A stretch of 15,549 nt of DNA from JBHHYU01 sp046757725 (GTDB taxonomy: Bacteria > Desulfobacterota > Binatia > UBA9968): the NCBI GenBank assembly GCA_046757725.1, contig JBHHYU010000071.1, positions 1-15,549 of the forward strand, given 5' to 3'. Numbering within the stretch: the stretch's first letter is position 1; each line of letters begins with the position of its first letter. Under the pieces are notes generated by a model, which was not told the origin of the DNA, did not search any database, and was given only the letters and a program-made list of their open reading frames with translations. Shown here one piece after another: positions 4,963 through 12,775 of the stretch. Both the position numbers and the translations under genes were made by a program.

Positions 4963-6618
4963 TCACGCTCCGTACCTTTCCTTTGCAGCTCGCTCGCTTA
5001 CGTAACCTTCCGCTATGTCGTCCTTGAGAGCGTTGCGATCTCGCTTCTTGGGGTCACCGTATCCACCCCCGCCTGCGTTCTCCAGGAAGAAACGCTCTCC
5101 TGCTCGGAGTTCAAAACGGCCGGATGCCGGAGTCTCTTCTTCATGGTCCGTACCCGCATGGATAACAAATCGGCTTGCGGCACCGGCATGGCCGCCATTG
5201 ATTCCGTTGGGCGGGAAACGGGCTCGGTCCGCCCGCCGGATAACCGTCGCGTCCTGAAGCAACTCGTAATGACGGCTAAAGCTCAAACCGCCACGGAACT
5301 GACCGGCACCTCCCGAGTCGGTACGCATGTCGAATCGGGTAATGCGACAGGGAAACTCACTTTCCAAAATCTCGATGGGCGTTATGTGCAGATTACTCAG
5401 ATGGGTAGCCACGGCAGAGGTCCCATCATGTCCCTTCCCGCCTCCATAGGCGGAGCCGTGAATCTCATATTGCAAATTAGCTTGCCCTGGCCTTCCACCT
5501 CCATGCCAAGAAATCATGAGCGCACCGCTGGAACCCGCATTGGCGATAGCGCGGGCTGGATTAAAGAAAGCAAGGGCCTCCAGGATCACGTCTACAAGCT
5601 TCAAGTTAGCCACTTGGTAGCTGCTCACTGGCGCAGGGGAGTCCGCGTTGGTGATGGTGTGCGGGGCGTATTTGAAGCGCACCACCTCACGCATGCCGTC
5701 GTTGAATTGAAGGTTCGGTCCCAGGCAACCGATCAACGAATAAAAACAGCAGGCCTCGACCATGGCAGGCCTCAGATTCATAGGCCCCCGAACCTGACGG
5801 TCAGATTGACTGAAATCGAATAACACGACGCCGCTTCTCACAGTGATCTCCACTGCGAGGCGGAGCGGCCGCTCCAGCTCAATACCGTCACTGTCCAAAA
5901 AGCCTTCGGCAGCGGAACTGCCTTCCGGTAGTTCTTTCACCGCCATCCGCAGCGCTTGGGCGGCGCCTCCGACCACTGCGGAAAAAACGTCCGTGACCGT
6001 GCGGGCCCCGAAACGTCCACAAAGCGCTTTCAGCCGATGGACCCCCATCTGAGTCACCGCCACTTGCGCTCGCATATCCCCACGCATGAGCTCGGGCTGA
6101 CGGCTGTTGGCCAGGATCAGGCGCTCCAGATCCTCATTGAAGCGGCCCTCCGCCACCATCTTCATCGGTGGGAGTAGGAGTCCTTCGTGAAACAATTCGG
6201 TGGCGCCGGCAGAGGTACTACCGGGCACCGTCCCGCCCACATCCGCCTTGTGGGCAATAGTTCCAGCAAACCCTACAAGCACGCCCTCTGCGAAGACTGG
6301 AGATACGAAGGCCATGTCCGAAACATGGGGAAGGCCCCCTTCGTAAGGATGATTACACACGAAAATATCACCCTCTCGAAGCTCGCTGCTGCCGTAAAGC
6401 TCCTTTACCCGTCCGATCAGATGCCGGTACACCGGGGCGTGAAAAAACATTGGCGGGGCGACGATCAGCCGACCTTCGTGGTCCAGGATAACACAGCTGA
6501 AATCCCGAGATTCCCGGATGATGGTGGAGTAACCAGAGCGGTAGAAATGATAATGCATCTCCTCGACCAGACTCGCAACCTTGTTTCGGAGCACTTGGAC
6601 GGTAATCGCGTCGCTCAT
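4963..6618 (-). CDS. hyuB: Hydantoinase B / oxoprolinase-type subunit
   Basis: A complete 551-residue HyuB-family protein, the partner subunit of HyuA in ATP-dependent hydantoinases, 5-oxoprolinases and acetone/acetophenone carboxylases; it is probably cytoplasmic. Diagnostic motifs are NHPYEGGLPHVSD (89-101), HKADVGG (123-129) and the glycine-rich C-terminal block around SGGAGQFRGG and GGGGYGDP. The ending, with GYVSERAAKERYGA, matches a full-length family C-terminus, so the gene is not truncated by the Rhs junction just beyond it. ATG 6618 lies one base after the hyuA stop, with AGAAAGG upstream inside the hyuA end, which points to translational coupling. The exact substrate cannot be read from the sequence; family members are often misassigned, so treat hyuB as a family symbol. 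Confidence 0.9.
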   Translation of the reverse strand: MSDAITVQVLRNKVASLVEEMHYHFYRSGYSTIIRESRDFSCVILDHEGRLIVAPPMFFHAPVYRHLIGRVKELYGSSELREGDIFVCNHPYEGGLPHVSDMAFVSPVFAEGVLVGFAGTIAHKADVGGTVPGSTSAGATELFHEGLLLPPMKMVAEGRFNEDLERLILANSRQPELMRGDMRAQVAVTQMGVHRLKALCGRFGARTVTDVFSAVVGGAAQALRMAVKELPEGSSAAEGFLDSDGIELERPLRLAVEITVRSGVVLFDFSQSDRQVRGPMNLRPAMVEACCFYSLIGCLGPNLQFNDGMREVVRFKYAPHTITNADSPAPVSSYQVANLKLVDVILEALAFFNPARAIANAGSSGALMISWHGGGRPGQANLQYEIHGSAYGGGKGHDGTSAVATHLSNLHITPIEILESEFPCRITRFDMRTDSGGAGQFRGGLSFSRHYELLQDATVIRRADRARFPPNGINGGHAGAASRFVIHAGTDHEEETPASGRFELRAGERFFLENAGGGGYGDPKKRDRNALKDDIAEGYVSERAAKERYGA

Positions 6619-6619
6619 C

Positions 6620-8713
6620 TCATGGGACCTTTCTCTGGAGGTTCAGGTAACGGCAGCTGTCCACTGACGCGCTCCACCCTTTGGGGACCACTGTAGTGGC
6701 ATCGAACTGCTCGACGATGGCAGGGCCCGTAAAACAGACACCAGGGAAGAGCCTGTCCCGTTCGTATATCTTTGTGTCGACAGCACTGCGCCCGTCAAAG
6801 TAAACCGTGCGCGTTCCCTTTTCCGCTTCCGCTGGGACAGGAGCTGCTGTCACTACGATCTCCGGAACAGGGTCAAACTTTGGAACCGCAACTCGGACGC
6901 GGAGACGGTAACTCACCACCTCCACGGTTTTTTCCATTGCTGCGTGACCGTGGATCAGTGCGTGGCGCTCATCGAAGCGGTTTCGCGTCCGGGCCAGAAC
7001 ACTCTCGTCGAGCGGGCCTTCACAAATCCCTTCGAGGGATACCCGCAATTCGTAGCCTTGGCCTGTGTAGCGGAGATCAAGCTCCCTCTCCATTGCGGCA
7101 TCGGCAGGGTTTAACCCCTCCCCGCGGAGTTCTCGCTTGGCTCGTTCCTCAAGCTCGGCGAAGATCTTCTCCCCATGCTGAGGGTCCATCCGATTAAGGG
7201 GGCGCAGCTCGGAACGGATATAGTCATGCACGACATCCGTGCATAAAAGCCCGAGGGCGGAAAAGGCCCCGGGACGCGGTGGTATCAAGATCCGGTTCAC
7301 GCCCAGCTCCGCTGCGACGGCAGCACCATGAACCGCACCGGCACCACCAAAGGGTAGCAACGTAAAGTCATGGGCGTCGACTCCCCGCTTGGCCGCATGG
7401 ACTCTAACCTCGTCCGCCATGCGCATGTCGACGATCCGGATAATTCCCACTGCCGCCTCCAGGGGATTTAAGCCCAAGGGGTCCGCTACATGGCGCTTCA
7501 GTGCGGCAATGGACGCCTCGAAGTCCAACACCTGCGTGCCACCAAGAAAATATTGAGGGTTGAGATAACCGCAAGCGAGATCGGCGTCGGTCACTGCCGG
7601 CATTCTACCGCCCTGCCCGTAACAGGCGGGACCGGGATAAGCTCCCGCACTCTTAGGACCAACACAAAGGAACCCCCCACTATCGATCCAGGCAATGGAT
7701 CCCCCCCCAGCGGAGATGGTTGTCAGGTCCAAGGCAGGAACATCCAACTGTCGTCTCGCGATTTCTCCTTCCGTCACCTCAAGGGGGATGCCGCCTTCGA
7801 TAAAGGCAATGTCGCAGCTCGTCCCACCCATATCCAGGGTAACGAGACCTCGTTGTGCCGCTTCACCTCCCAGGTAGGCACTCGCCCGGACACCCGCAGC
7901 CGGGCCAGAAAGCAAGGTGTAGACGCAACGACCACCGCTGACAGCCGCAGTAAACGGCATAACGCCGCCGTTGGACTGCATGAGAAACCGTTGCTGGGTG
8001 CCGATGCCTTCTTTGTCTAGCCCTTTAGCCAGATAGCGTATGTAGTCCATGAGAACCGGTTCCAGATACGCGTTGAGCAAAGTAGTGGAGAGCCGTGGCC
8101 ATTCCCGGATCCGGGGGAGGACCTCTGACGAGAGTGAGACATGCGCTTCAGGGAACTCTTCAAGAATAATCCGCCGGGTCTCCTGTTCGTGCGCAGGGTT
8201 CATAAAAGAGAAAAGGTAGCAGACCGCGATAGAGGTAACGCCTGCCGCCCTCAGCGCACGGGCCGCCTGCTGCACTCGGTCTCGGCCCAGAGGTGTAAGT
8301 TCCCTGCCTTCATAATCGATCCTTCCCGGGATGTCATGGGTCAGGCTTTGGGGCGCCACCGGTATGGGCTTTTGATAGAAATAGTCAAAGGGGTTACCGT
8401 CCCGGGCTTGCTTCTGAGTCTCCTGCACGGCACGGAAACTCGCAGTAATTAGAAGACCGGTCTTGGCACCCCGCATCTCCAGAATCGCGTTGGTAGTGAT
8501 CGTCGTTCCATGGGAGAAAAACTCAATGTCTCCAGGATTCACACCCTGATTTACAAAACGGGAAATGCCCTTCAAGACTCCCAAAGCGGGATTGGAGGGT
8601 GTGCTGGATACCTTTTCTACTTCAAGTGCGCCACTTACCACATCAAGCAGGACAAGATCAGTATGGGTTCCCCCCACATCTACCCCCAACCGGTATCGCC
8701 GTGTGCCGCTCAT
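6620..8713 (-). CDS. hyuA: Hydantoinase A / oxoprolinase-type ATP-binding subunit
   Basis: A complete 697-residue HyuA-family ATPase subunit. The N-terminal phosphate-binding motif VDVGGTHTD (11-19) and the second actin-like motif LDMGGTSCDIAF (293-304) define the ASKHA nucleotide fold. FSHGTTITTNAILE (66-79), SGPAAGV (269-275) and the SAGGGSIAWID / GPKSAGAYPGPACYG segment are family hallmarks. With HyuB it would form an enzyme that uses ATP to activate a lactam, imide or carboxylation substrate. The start ATG 8713 places the phosphate loop at the usual distance, with a modest AGGCGG about ten bases upstream. The gene is divergent from the radical SAM gene at 9095. No third small subunit typical of acetone carboxylase, and no regulator or transporter, is visible nearby. 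Substrate is undetermined. Confidence 0.9.
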   Translation of the reverse strand: MSGTRRYRLGVDVGGTHTDLVLLDVVSGALEVEKVSSTPSNPALGVLKGISRFVNQGVNPGDIEFFSHGTTITTNAILEMRGAKTGLLITASFRAVQETQKQARDGNPFDYFYQKPIPVAPQSLTHDIPGRIDYEGRELTPLGRDRVQQAARALRAAGVTSIAVCYLFSFMNPAHEQETRRIILEEFPEAHVSLSSEVLPRIREWPRLSTTLLNAYLEPVLMDYIRYLAKGLDKEGIGTQQRFLMQSNGGVMPFTAAVSGGRCVYTLLSGPAAGVRASAYLGGEAAQRGLVTLDMGGTSCDIAFIEGGIPLEVTEGEIARRQLDVPALDLTTISAGGGSIAWIDSGGFLCVGPKSAGAYPGPACYGQGGRMPAVTDADLACGYLNPQYFLGGTQVLDFEASIAALKRHVADPLGLNPLEAAVGIIRIVDMRMADEVRVHAAKRGVDAHDFTLLPFGGAGAVHGAAVAAELGVNRILIPPRPGAFSALGLLCTDVVHDYIRSELRPLNRMDPQHGEKIFAELEERAKRELRGEGLNPADAAMERELDLRYTGQGYELRVSLEGICEGPLDESVLARTRNRFDERHALIHGHAAMEKTVEVVSYRLRVRVAVPKFDPVPEIVVTAAPVPAEAEKGTRTVYFDGRSAVDTKIYERDRLFPGVCFTGPAIVEQFDATTVVPKGWSASVDSCRYLNLQRKVP

Positions 8714-9094
8714 GATAAAATCCGCCTGGCTGCTCAGATGTCTTTACCAAACCCCCGCCAGCTAGCAAATAAAAACATATCGACTAGGCCATTGTGCTGT
8801 CAATCTCAAGCGGGTTCTCCTTCTCTGAGATCCTCCGGGTACCACTTCTCGCCACCACGGTGTTACTAGTCTTGTCACGGGCAGCTGCGGCCTCAGTTTA
8901 GTCCCTTGCAAACCAGAGGATCGAGACATCCTGCTTCAGACCTTCTCGTAGGTAGAAGGGATCGAGATGGATCTTCTTTCGACTCCCAGGTACACTGACG
9001 GCTTCCGCTCGACGTACAGGCGAAGGGTTCCCCCAATACACCGTTGGTTAAACCCCTCTATTCTCTTGCGCAGTAGCGGGAAAAGGGTGATAGT
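8714..9094. other. Divergent intergenic region between hyuA and the radical SAM gene
   Basis: This 381-bp gap must hold promoters for both directions. I see no tRNA, no riboswitch I recognise and no clear sigma70 pair. There is one small hairpin, CCTTCT / AGAAGG (8941-8946 and 8954-8959, seven-base loop), without a T-run. On the minus strand, 8936 to about 9080 reads as roughly 45 coding-like codons ending RRSISIPSTYEKV, but it has no good start and would have to begin near or within the radical SAM gene. It may be a leftover gene end or chance. Confidence 0.4.
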
Positions 9095-10165
9095 TTGAAA
9101 GGTATGAAAGAGGCTCTTTGGTGGGAGACCCAAGAGGATGGCCGCATACTTTGCACCCTCTGTCCTCGGTACTGCCGGGTTGGAGAAGGTCAGGCCGGTT
9201 TCTGTTATATCCGGAAAAATATTGACGGCAAACTCTACTCCCTGGGGTACGGCAAATCGGCCGGCTTTGCCATTGATCCCATTGAGAAAAAGCCACTCAA
9301 TCACTTTCTGCCCGGCACAGCCATTTTGAGCTTCGGCACGGCAGGCTGCAATTTGGGCTGTCGTTTCTGTCAGAACTGGAGCATGAGTAAGGCAAGACTG
9401 GACGATGCCCAAAGCCTGAGCGCGGGTCCGCAAGAGGTTGTGGAGTTGGCGTTGAAGCACCATATTCCAAGCATTGCCTTTACCTATAACGATCCGGTCA
9501 TCTGGGGGGAATTTGTCATCGATATCTCTTGCCTCGCACGCGAGCGGGGCCTAAAGAGCGTCATGGTGACGGCTGGCTTTATCACACCAGAGGCCCGTCC
9601 AGAGGTCTATCGCTACATCGATGCTGCTAACGTGGATCTCAAAGCCTTTTCCGAACGATTTTATCACAAGCTGACGTTCTCTCATCTCGATCCTGTCCTG
9701 GATACGCTCAAATGGCTTAAGAACGAAACTGACATCTGGTTTGAGATTACCAATCTCATGATTCCCGGGGAGAACGATAACCCGGAAGAGACTAAACAGC
9801 TCTGCGACTGGGTGCTCGACAACCTCGGCGAGAATGTTCCTCTCCATTTCACCGCCTTTCATCCTGATTTCAAAATGACGGATAAACCCCGAACTCCCGC
9901 TTCTACCCTGCGGCGTGCCCGCCGGATCGCCCGCTCAACGGGAATTAAATACTGCTATGTGGGAAATATCTTTGACGACGAGGGACAGACCACTTTCTGC
10001 CCTAGCTGCGGTTGTGCACTTATTCGCCGCTCCTGGCATGATATCCTCGAGAATCACCTCGTAGAGAATCACTGTCCCTGTGGTGAGAAAATCCCAGGTC
10101 ATTTCTTCATGCAAGGAAAAACCAACGTCAGCCCACCGGGGCACTCGATCCCGCCAACGGTGTAA
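9095..10165 (+). CDS. amrS: AmmeMemoRadiSam system radical SAM enzyme (AmrS)
   Basis: A 356-residue radical SAM protein with the [4Fe-4S]/SAM motif in GCNLGCRFCQNW (C85, C89, C92). It has the N-terminal cysteine cluster of this family (C20, C23, C27, C37 in LCTLCPRYCRVG...GFC), the DPIEKKPLNHFLPG segment (61-74), and a C-terminal zinc-ribbon-like part (FCPSCGC... and CPCGEKIPGHF). Order and length fit AmrS, a relative of pyruvate formate-lyase activases whose substrate is not established. I chose the TTG at 9095 because AAAAGGG lies seven bases upstream; ATG 9104 is the alternative and costs three residues. The usual partners AMMECR1 and Memo are not in the window. The ptsP gene follows after 78 bp, so co-transcription is possible. 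Confidence 0.88.
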   Translation: MKGMKEALWWETQEDGRILCTLCPRYCRVGEGQAGFCYIRKNIDGKLYSLGYGKSAGFAIDPIEKKPLNHFLPGTAILSFGTAGCNLGCRFCQNWSMSKARLDDAQSLSAGPQEVVELALKHHIPSIAFTYNDPVIWGEFVIDISCLARERGLKSVMVTAGFITPEARPEVYRYIDAANVDLKAFSERFYHKLTFSHLDPVLDTLKWLKNETDIWFEITNLMIPGENDNPEETKQLCDWVLDNLGENVPLHFTAFHPDFKMTDKPRTPASTLRRARRIARSTGIKYCYVGNIFDDEGQTTFCPSCGCALIRRSWHDILENHLVENHCPCGEKIPGHFFMQGKTNVSPPGHSIPPTV

Positions 10166-10243
10166 GACGTTATCCAGCCGGCAGAGCCAATAAAACGACA
10201 TTTGTAATTTGCTGTGAAATCCACGTAGAATTAGTTAAAACTT

Positions 10244-12646
10244 ATGGCCAAGTTGAGAAAAACATCCGGCGACAGTTTTCCCCATCTGACGATCCTGGAA
10301 GACATCAGCGCTCTGATCGATCATTCCCAAGATCTGCGGGAAACTCTGAAAAGTATCGTAGCCGTTGTCGCGGAGCGTATGGAGACGGAGGTCTGTTCCC
10401 TATATATCCTGGACCGCCAGCAAAGCCGTCTCACTCTACGGGCTACCATGGGGTTGGATCAGGAAGCAGTAGGAAAGGTCTTCATGGGGGTTCACGAAGG
10501 CCTGTGTGGTTTGGTGATCGAAAAGATGGGACCGGTAATGGTTGTCGACGCCTTGACCCATCCGCGTTACAAATATTTTCCAGAGAGCGGTGAGGAGCGC
10601 TTTCACTCCTTCCTGGGAGTTCCCTTGATTCAGAGAAAGATGCCGCTCGGTGTACTGGTAGTTCAGACCTCGCGCCGCCGACACTTCTCCCGAGATGAAA
10701 TACGTATCCTTAAAGCCATTTCGATTCACGTGGCGAGCATCATTGTCCAGGCACGCTTGCTTGATACTCTCAAGGATAAAGAACGGGAGCGCAGGGAATA
10801 CGATAAGCGCATGGAGGATACTTTAAGGAGACTCCGTTCCTATGAAGGCAAACGCCTAGAAGGAACGACACGAAGTACCTGGCATAAACGAAGAGGGCGT
10901 CTCACCGGTCTGTCGGCTGTCCCAGGTTTCGGGCGTGGTATAGCCTATGTCCTTAAGCCGCGCATGGATCTGAACTCGGTTAGAAAGGAGCGAACCAGAA
11001 ATCCCAAGAGGGAAATCGACAGGTTCCGGGCTGCAGTGGAGAGGGGGATCGAGCAGATCCACACCCTCAAGCAGCGCATGAGCACCCTGATCTCAAAAGA
11101 AGAAGGAGCCCTCTTTGACGTCCAGCGGCTGATTCTCGAAGATCCTATGGTCATCAGACAAATCGAGGGAAAGATCCGTAAGGAGGGAGTTGTCGCAGAG
11201 TACGCCGTCAGCACTGTCTTTGGGCAGTACCTTAAATCTTTTACAAGGATCGGAGACGAATACCTCAGGGGACGAGGAGCGGATGTCAAGGATGTAGCCC
11301 AGAGGGTTTTAGAAACCCTTTCCGGGATAAAAGAAGCAAAAGTGAACCTCCCCGACAAGGCTATCCTCGTGGCAGAGGATCTTTCACCTGCGGACTTGAC
11401 TCTGATTGAGGGAGACCATTTTCAGGGTATCGTCCTCTCCACGGGGGGGGAAACCTCCCACGCTTCCATTCTCGCTAAATCGTTTGAGCTCCCCAGCGTC
11501 GTTGCAGTCGATCGGGTGTTAGAAAACGTTCACCAAGGCGATTCCGTGATCGTCGATGGCAATTCCGGCGTGGTTTATATTAACCCAAGCCATGAGGTTG
11601 AGCGGGAGTACGACAGAATGGAGCGAGAGTATCTCGCCTTTAATCGAGAGCTGAATGAGATACGGGACCGTCCCGCGGAAACCATGGATGGTCATCGCGT
11701 TTCCCTCTATGCCAATATCGGTCTTTTGAGCGACGTGGCCTTTGCTCACCTCCACGGTGCCCAGGGAATCGGACTCTACCGAACAGAGATTGCTTTTCTG
11801 ACCCATCGTGATTTCCCCACCGAGGAAGAGCAGTACAGACTTTACCGTCGTATCGTAGAAGGGATGACGGGAAACCCGGTGACGATCCGCACCCTGGATA
11901 TCGGTGCAGATAAGTATCCCACTTTTGCCCGTAGAGCCGGTACGGAGGCTAACCCTTTCTTAGGCTGGCGTTCCATTCGCATCTCGCTGGAGGTAGCCGA
12001 TATCTTCAAGACGCAACTGCGGGCAATCCTGAGGGTAGGGATTGTGGGGCGGGTTCGTTTACTGATCCCTATGGTATCGAGCCTGGAAGAAATCATAAAG
12101 GTCAAGGAGATTCTCGCAGAGGTCAAAGAGGAGCTGGAACGGGAGGAGGTCCCCATCGATCACCATATGGAGTTGGGGATCATGATTGAGGTCCCATCGG
12201 CGGTTCAATTGGCCCCACGGCTCGTACGCGAAGTCGACTTTTTGAGTATTGGAACTAATGATCTTGTTCAATATATTCTGGCGGTAGACCGGGGCAATCG
12301 TAAAGTTGCCGGACTCTACGAGCCTCTCCACCCAGCGGTCTTGGGAGCTCTGGCTCACACCATTGAGGCTGCAAAAAAAGAAGGTAAACGAGTCGGGATG
12401 TGTGGAGAGATGGCCGGTAACCCTCTCTGCACCGTTCTACTATTGGGTATGGGGCTGGAAGAGTTCAGCATGGGTTCTCTCTATGTCCCGGTGGTTAAAA
12501 AGATTATTTGTTCCGTGACCTACCAGGCCGCGAAAAACTCGGCCCAAATCGTGCTTCAGATGGACACCGTAGCGGAGATAAAAAAATACCTCTTCGAACA
12601 GATGCGTGAACTGGGCATGGTGGAGCTTATGGAGTTGTACCACTAG
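10244..12646 (+). CDS. ptsP: GAF-containing phosphoenolpyruvate-protein phosphotransferase (PtsP, EI-Ntr)
   Basis: An 800-residue enzyme I of the nitrogen-type phosphotransferase system. It takes phosphate from PEP and passes it to NPr, a regulatory route not used for sugar uptake. Domains: N-terminal GAF sensor (about 17-170), charged coiled linker (about 172-215), EI N-terminal domain starting LSAVPGFGRGIAYV (about 223), the phosphohistidine domain with GGETSHASILA (phospho-accepting H406), and the PEP-binding TIM barrel (GLYRTEIAFL, then IMIEVPSAV and SIGTNDLVQY) with catalytic Cys720 in GMCGEMAG. All key residues are present and length matches E. coli PtsP closely. ATG 10244 has no obvious Shine-Dalgarno. 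NPr (ptsO) and EIIA-Ntr are not in the window. A 129-bp gap separates it from the next operon. Confidence 0.93.
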   Translation: MAKLRKTSGDSFPHLTILEDISALIDHSQDLRETLKSIVAVVAERMETEVCSLYILDRQQSRLTLRATMGLDQEAVGKVFMGVHEGLCGLVIEKMGPVMVVDALTHPRYKYFPESGEERFHSFLGVPLIQRKMPLGVLVVQTSRRRHFSRDEIRILKAISIHVASIIVQARLLDTLKDKERERREYDKRMEDTLRRLRSYEGKRLEGTTRSTWHKRRGRLTGLSAVPGFGRGIAYVLKPRMDLNSVRKERTRNPKREIDRFRAAVERGIEQIHTLKQRMSTLISKEEGALFDVQRLILEDPMVIRQIEGKIRKEGVVAEYAVSTVFGQYLKSFTRIGDEYLRGRGADVKDVAQRVLETLSGIKEAKVNLPDKAILVAEDLSPADLTLIEGDHFQGIVLSTGGETSHASILAKSFELPSVVAVDRVLENVHQGDSVIVDGNSGVVYINPSHEVEREYDRMEREYLAFNRELNEIRDRPAETMDGHRVSLYANIGLLSDVAFAHLHGAQGIGLYRTEIAFLTHRDFPTEEEQYRLYRRIVEGMTGNPVTIRTLDIGADKYPTFARRAGTEANPFLGWRSIRISLEVADIFKTQLRAILRVGIVGRVRLLIPMVSSLEEIIKVKEILAEVKEELEREEVPIDHHMELGIMIEVPSAVQLAPRLVREVDFLSIGTNDLVQYILAVDRGNRKVAGLYEPLHPAVLGALAHTIEAAKKEGKRVGMCGEMAGNPLCTVLLLGMGLEEFSMGSLYVPVVKKIICSVTYQAAKNSAQIVLQMDTVAEIKKYLFEQMRELGMVELMELYH

Positions 12647-12702
12647 GGAATGAGAGCCTCGAATGGTATGAGGAAAGGTAACTAAACTCACAGCCGCCGG
12701 GG

Positions 12703-12731
12703 TTGATTTTTTAGCTCTTTTCGGGTAGTAT
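12703..12731 (+). promoter_or_regulatory. Predicted sigma70-type promoter of the BoxB-like operon
   Basis: TTGATT (12703-12708) and TAGTAT (12726-12731) are separated by exactly 17 bp, each matching 4 of 6 consensus bases. An alternative -10 is TATTCT (12729-12734). The transcription start would fall inside or just after the palindrome at 12733-12746, so a bound repressor would block initiation. Confidence 0.45.
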
Positions 12732-12732
12732 T

Positions 12733-12746
12733 CTAACGATCGTTCG
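12733..12746. promoter_or_regulatory. Palindromic TetR-type operator (PaaR-like) before the BoxB-like gene
   Basis: CTAACGATCGTTCG contains the perfect 10-bp palindrome AACGATCGTT. From memory, the Thermus thermophilus PaaR repressor (TetR family, released by phenylacetyl-CoA) binds CNAACGNNCGTTNG, and this site fits it at every fixed base. It lies just after the -10 element and 29 bp before ATG 12776. No TetR gene is in the window. Confidence 0.5.
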
Positions 12747-12775
12747 AACTAACCCCTTCCCGGAAAGGAGCTTCT

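Noticed and set aside
4939..5823. Long plus-strand open frame (294 codons) opposite hyuB
   Set aside because: The opposite strand encodes a clear full-length HyuB with conserved motifs; this frame has no family signal and reflects codon bias of the real gene.
8936..9463. Minus-strand open frame of 175 codons across the start of the radical SAM gene
   Set aside because: Most of it is antisense to conserved AmrS residues. Only the last 45 or so codons outside AmrS look protein-like, and they have no start; noted under the intergenic region.
12647..12702. Possible intrinsic terminator after ptsP
   Set aside because: A T-run is present near 12707-12712, but no stem of useful length precedes it; that stretch also serves as the predicted promoter.
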